This document shows, in pieces, positions 7,272 through 10,301 of a stretch of DNA of 10,301 bases. How positions within the stretch are numbered: the first letter of the stretch is position 1; each line of letters starts with the position of its first letter. This stretch comes from an uncultured Bacteroidota bacterium (GTDB taxonomy: Bacteria; Bacteroidota; Bacteroidia; Flavobacteriales; Flavobacteriaceae): NCBI GenBank assembly GCA_903879875.1, contig CAIRNC010000200.1, positions 1-10,301 of the forward strand, given 5' to 3'. Under the pieces are notes generated by a model that saw only the letters and a program-made list of their open reading frames with translations, was not told where the DNA came from and made no database searches. A program made the translations under genes and the position numbers.

Positions 7272-8006
7272 ATGAAAAAAGGTTTTGTTTTACTTTTCAG
7301 TTTGTTTTCGATAGTTTCTTTTTCGCAAATGACGCTATCTAAACTGGATGGTACACCTATCAATGATAACGATATTCTAAATTACAATATCGCTAATGAA
7401 ACCGATGGTTATTTGGGAATTAAAGTATATAATTCTTCTAGTAACGGCATAAATGTAAAAGCAAAATGTGTTAGCATGGCTAATACTACTGGAACGAATG
7501 TTCAGTTTTGTATTGACCCAATTTGTGTTGCTAATTTAGTTGTTGGTAATTCTTATCCGTCAGCTACACTTTCATTATTAGTACCTGCAAATGGGCAAAA
7601 TGGAAACTTTGATCATTTTTTCAATTCAAATTTAGGAATTGTTCAAGGTGTAAATGTGGATTATGTATTTAAGTTTTATCAAGTGGATGATTCGGATGTA
7701 GAAATAGGAAATTCTGTAACTTTTACTTACAGATACAATCCAAATTTGAGTACTCCAAATATGGATTTACTAACAAATAGTTCTATTAGAGTGGATGCGA
7801 CAAATGTATCTTCTACATTGCAGTTTAGTAGTCAAAAAAGTGTTACTTTGGAGATCTTAGATTTGAATGGAAAGAAAATTAGCTCCTATTCATTAGCAAA
7901 AGGAAATCAAGCTGTGGATGTTTCAAAATTAAGTAATGGCATTTACATCATGAGTTTTACAACTGTTGACGGCGAAAAGTTAACACAGAAGTTTATGAAA
8001 AAATAG
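7272..8006 (+). CDS. T9SS type A sorting-domain protein, small cysteine-containing cargo
   Basis: The 244-residue product has a signal peptide (MKKGFVLLFSLFSIVSFS, cleaved before Gln19). A beta-rich domain at about 20-158 holds three cysteines (Cys66, Cys80, Cys85), the last two in F-C-I-D-P-I-C. This recalls the F-C-x4-C beta-domains found in many Bacteroidota T9SS proteins. The C-terminal 75 residues form a type A sorting domain (I-L-D-L-N-G-K, L-S-N-G-I-Y-I-M and a final basic tail ending M-K-K), though the usual Y-P-N-P entry is not clear. The start lies 6 bases after the Omp28-like stop, so the two are probably co-transcribed and co-secreted. A strong hairpin follows 5 bases after the stop. 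Function is unknown; it may be a partner or substrate of the neighbouring CGWC protein, which is inference. Confidence 0.85.
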   Translation: MKKGFVLLFSLFSIVSFSQMTLSKLDGTPINDNDILNYNIANETDGYLGIKVYNSSSNGINVKAKCVSMANTTGTNVQFCIDPICVANLVVGNSYPSATLSLLVPANGQNGNFDHFFNSNLGIVQGVNVDYVFKFYQVDDSDVEIGNSVTFTYRYNPNLSTPNMDLLTNSSIRVDATNVSSTLQFSSQKSVTLEILDLNGKKISSYSLAKGNQAVDVSKLSNGIYIMSFTTVDGEKLTQKFMKK

Positions 8007-8011
8007 ACTTT

Positions 8012-8075
8012 AATATATTCCAAAAAAAATGCTGAAACTTAATTGTAAGTTTCAGCATTTTTTTTGGAATATATT
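8012..8075. terminator. Bidirectional intrinsic terminator (perfect 29-bp inverted repeat)
   Basis: Bases 8012-8040 are the exact reverse complement of 8047-8075, and one more A-T pair closes the 4-base loop ATTG. The inner stem carries the core GCTGAAACTT, flanked by A8 (8022-8029) and T8 (8058-8065). Either strand therefore presents a hairpin followed by a U-run. It sits between two converging transcription units and can stop both. Confidence 0.9.
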
Positions 8076-8107
8076 TACTAATATGTGTGATTAAAAAACT
8101 GAATTTT

Positions 8108-8372
8108 TTAGAAAGCGGTACTTAATGCAATTGAAATTCCCGAACTCTCAGGCACTTGTCTGCAAATTCCTCCAACACAAACCAAACCACCTCTTTGGCG
8201 ACCGTAATTTAAAGCAATTCTAGTAGCATTTTTTCGGAATGATCCGCCAAGGTTATAGTAATGATTTTGTTGGTAGCTATTGTCGTTACCATAATTATAT
8301 AAGTCCGAAACATAAAATGATAATTTAGAATTCAGGTTAAATTCTGTAGTGCCTCCAACCCAATTTTTTTTT
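8108..8372 (-). pseudogene. Detached C-terminal end of the DUF6029 barrel gene (frameshifted)
   Basis: This stretch continues the DUF6029-type protein in another frame. Read after the A9 run at 8364-8372 with one A fewer, it gives N-W-V-G-G-T-T-E-F-N and about 80 more residues to a TAA at 8108-8110, adding 85 residues for a 558-residue full protein. It has alternating barrel-like strands, a conserved-looking ending with R-G-G-L-V-C-V-G-G-I-C-R, and a terminal Phe, the usual C-terminal signature of outer-membrane beta-barrels. The same frame has an ATG at 8401, but its first 12 codons overlap the barrel gene in another frame, so an independent gene is unlikely. Causes could be a sequencing slip, a recent mutation, phase variation, or slippage during expression. 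Confidence 0.75.
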
Positions 8373-9785
8373 ATCATAATCCGCCCAAAGATGTTCTCCA
8401 ACCACTCTTATCGATTTTTTGACACTGAATTTATAAGTAGCTTCGGCAGCTAAAATATTACTTTTAATAATTCCTGCCTCACCCTCTACTAGCTTTTTGT
8501 CATAAAATTGGTTGATGTAACTAAAAACTGTTTGCCATTTTGAATTCCATTTTTTTGTAATCTCGGTATTACAATCTGTAAAATAGCGTTTGCCAAAACC
8601 AAAATAATCGGTGTTATAATCCTGAGGGGTATTGATGTAAAACGTGCCACTAAGTGCATTCCAAGAGGAAACATTTCCTGCAATCTTCAAGCCGTTTTTG
8701 CCTCCTAATAGCGTTCCTTTCTTTACTTCGTAGAATACGTCAATTTGTCCGCCAATTTCGCCTGCTTTTACAATATCTTTATCAACTAAATAGACATTGG
8801 GTTGGGCTTGATAGGCATATATATTGGCTAAATTATAATGGTGCTGTTTGGTTAGACTCGGAATAAAGTTCATGATTCGGTCGTTGTATTTGTTTCCTTT
8901 GGCACTTCGTTCAGAAAAGAAACTCATGTTTTCGATGCGTCTAAAAGTGGCGTCTACACCAAATCCTTTTTTAGAATAGCCAGTGTTTATTAAAAGCGCA
9001 TTTCCAGGTTTAATAAAACGGTTGTCGATTTGGTTTTCAATTTGAACAACGGCATCTTTGGATTTGTAATCATATTCTGTAGAAAGATAAAAAGATTGGT
9101 TGTTGTAATTTATTCTTCCTCCAAAACCATTTGTCAGGTTATTGAAATTTTGATTTTCAATGTCCATTTTTTCGTCTCGACCAATATAAGTAAGCCCTAT
9201 TGACAAATCAGTTGTTTCAAATTTCAACATATCCGAGAGCGACAGTTCAGAGTCTAAACCATATATTTTGCTATTGGCAACATCAAATCCAGATCGTTGT
9301 TGTCCGAAAATTGATTTAACAGTTAGATATGTTGTAGGTTTATAAATAAATCGGGCGCCTCTAAGCGCATTGTTAAGCCCTAAGGCACGATCTTCCCATG
9401 ATCTAAAAAGTAATCCGCATCCAAATTGTTCGTAGAAATAGCCTAATGTAAAGTCTATTTTTTTATTTTTAAATTGAATAAAATAGGTGGCAACATGAGT
9501 GCCGACATATTTTGGGTTAAGGTTCAATAATGCATCAGCCTGATAGGCTTCTGCTTGAATACCAGCAGTCCAATTTAGATATTTATAGTTTACAAAAAGA
9601 TAGCTGTTGGAGCGTAAAGGGTTTTCGGGTTGCACAGTAGGGTTGTTGAATTCATCTTTCAGGTTTTTGTCATTCAAATACCATTGCGCGTTTGATTCAA
9701 AGCCTCCAAAAACAGTTGCCTTTTGTTGTGCAATAGATGAAAAACCAATTAAAATAATGAGGCTTATAAAAATAGTTTTTTTCAT
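8337..9785 (-). CDS. DUF6029-type outer-membrane beta-barrel protein (frame interrupted at A9)
   Basis: The uninterrupted frame encodes 482 residues. A signal peptide (MKKTIFISLIILIGFSSIA, cut before Gln20) precedes many short amphipathic, aromatic-rich strands typical of an outer-membrane beta-barrel. The segment F-Y-E-Q-F-G-C-G-L-L-F-R-S-W-E-D-R at about 117-133, followed by L-G-L-N-N-A-L-R-G-A-R, is what I recall as the DUF6029 family signature. The frame runs into an early stop, ending W-R-H-Y-R-I, just after nine A (8364-8372). The rest of the family sequence continues in the next frame to 8108. As read, the protein lacks its last strands and the C-terminal Phe needed for assembly, so it would probably fail to insert unless the frame is restored. 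It starts 3 bases after the TlpA-like gene, in one operon. Transport function is unknown. Confidence 0.85.
   Translation of the reverse strand: MKKTIFISLIILIGFSSIAQQKATVFGGFESNAQWYLNDKNLKDEFNNPTVQPENPLRSNSYLFVNYKYLNWTAGIQAEAYQADALLNLNPKYVGTHVATYFIQFKNKKIDFTLGYFYEQFGCGLLFRSWEDRALGLNNALRGARFIYKPTTYLTVKSIFGQQRSGFDVANSKIYGLDSELSLSDMLKFETTDLSIGLTYIGRDEKMDIENQNFNNLTNGFGGRINYNNQSFYLSTEYDYKSKDAVVQIENQIDNRFIKPGNALLINTGYSKKGFGVDATFRRIENMSFFSERSAKGNKYNDRIMNFIPSLTKQHHYNLANIYAYQAQPNVYLVDKDIVKAGEIGGQIDVFYEVKKGTLLGGKNGLKIAGNVSSWNALSGTFYINTPQDYNTDYFGFGKRYFTDCNTEITKKWNSKWQTVFSYINQFYDKKLVEGEAGIIKSNILAAEATYKFSVKKSIRVVGEHLWADYDKKKLGWRHYRI
8364..8372 (-). repeat. Homopolymer A9 (T9 on + strand) at the frameshift site
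   Basis: On the coding strand the sequence is GAT followed by nine A and TTGGG. With nine A the reading is D-K-K-K-L-G-W and soon stops. With eight A it is D-K-K-N-W-V-G-G and stays open to the natural C-terminus. The run is therefore the only change needed to restore the gene, and it is a natural site for replication, transcription or sequencing slippage. Confidence 0.85.
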
Positions 9786-9788
9786 GTT

Positions 9789-10268
9789 TTACAGTGCTTT
9801 CAGTATTTCAAATAAATCTGCTTCGCTTCCAGGCACATAGCCGTTTTGAATGTGAACAATTTTATTATTTTTGACCACAACTATATAAGGAATGTTAGCA
9901 ATAGACAAGCTTCGTTTAAAATCCTGATTAGTATCAAGCAACACTTTATATGTCCAACCCTTTCCGTTAACAAGTGGTTTAACTCGTTTTTGGGTTTTTG
10001 AATCGTCTGTTGCTACTGCAATGATTTCAAAATTAACAACTTTCTTCCAATCAGCTTGTAAGTCATTCATTTCATCTAGTTCATTAATGCAAGGTGCACA
10101 CCAAGTGGCCCAAAACGAAAAAATATAAATTTTATCTTTTTCTGAAAAATCAGCATTCAGTGATACGGTTTTCCCTTCTAATGTATTCAGACTTAAATCT
10201 GGTAGTTTTTTTTGAGAAAATGAAGAAATGGTTGTTAAAAGCAAAAGGAGATAGAATTTATTCATCAT
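9789..10268 (-). CDS. TlpA-like periplasmic thioredoxin-family protein
   Basis: This 159-residue protein has a signal peptide (MMNKFYLLLLLTTISSFS, cut before Gln19). A TlpA/AhpC-TSA-type thioredoxin fold follows: L-P-D-L-S-L-N-T-L-E-G-K-T-V-S-L at the start, the active site F-W-A-T-W-C-A-P-C with Cys57 and Cys60, and the cis-proline region N-I-P-Y with Pro127. Such proteins act in the periplasm as thiol-disulfide reductases, keeping exported cysteine proteins reduced or passing electrons to partners. The catalytic residues are intact and the length is normal for a short TlpA-like member. Translation could start at either of two adjacent ATGs (10268 or 10265). It is followed after 3 bases by the DUF6029 barrel gene, so the two are very likely one operon and functionally linked. 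The specific substrate cannot be seen. Confidence 0.92.
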   Translation of the reverse strand: MMNKFYLLLLLTTISSFSQKKLPDLSLNTLEGKTVSLNADFSEKDKIYIFSFWATWCAPCINELDEMNDLQADWKKVVNFEIIAVATDDSKTQKRVKPLVNGKGWTYKVLLDTNQDFKRSLSIANIPYIVVVKNNKIVHIQNGYVPGSEADLFEILKAL

Positions 10269-10301
10269 ATAAAATGTTAGTTATACAAATAAATAAATAA
10301 T

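Noticed and set aside
10269..10301. Possible promoter and AAAT-type short repeat upstream of the TlpA-like gene.
   Set aside because: On the minus strand only TTTATTTG, an imperfect match to TAnnTTTG, is visible, and the window ends before any -33 box could be judged.

Overview
The window looks like chromosomal DNA of a Bacteroidota bacterium, most likely a Flavobacterium or close relative. The evidence is very AT-rich DNA, A-rich leaders without Shine-Dalgarno sequences, TAnnTTTG-type promoter motifs, two proteins with type IX secretion (T9SS) C-terminal sorting domains, signal peptides ending just before Gln, and a lipoprotein whose mature N-terminus (C-K-D-D-E) resembles the flavobacterial surface-export signal.

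Left part (1-1770): the possible last codons of an upstream gene (1-51), then about 440 bases without a convincing gene. This spacer holds a promoter-like motif and two hairpins, the second followed by a T-run, which together could be a small RNA gene. Next come a putative surface lipoprotein gene (496-1095) and a two-gene toxin-antitoxin-like module, DUF433 antitoxin (1196-1423) and DUF5615 PIN-like toxin (1423-1758), overlapping by one base.

Centre (1773-5217): mfd, the transcription-repair coupling factor. It starts at TTG only 14 bases after the toxin stop and ends at a clear intrinsic terminator.

Right part (5290-10268): two co-directional secreted proteins, a multidomain Omp28-like protein with a CGWC thioredoxin-type motif (5349-7265) and a smaller cysteine-containing T9SS cargo (7272-8006). 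They converge on a two-gene operon read from the other strand: a TlpA-like thioredoxin (10268-9789) followed after 3 bases by a DUF6029-type outer-membrane beta-barrel protein (9785-8108). A perfect 29-bp inverted repeat between the converging units is a two-way terminator.

The barrel gene is split by a frame change exactly at a run of nine A. The first frame ends at 482 residues. The second carries the missing end, including a CVGGIC motif and a C-terminal Phe typical of outer-membrane barrels. All four envelope proteins carry cysteine pairs or a redox motif, so they may form one thiol-redox-linked cell-surface module. That functional link is inference. The split barrel and the four-gene arrangement are the most interesting items; the rest is fairly ordinary flavobacterial sequence.
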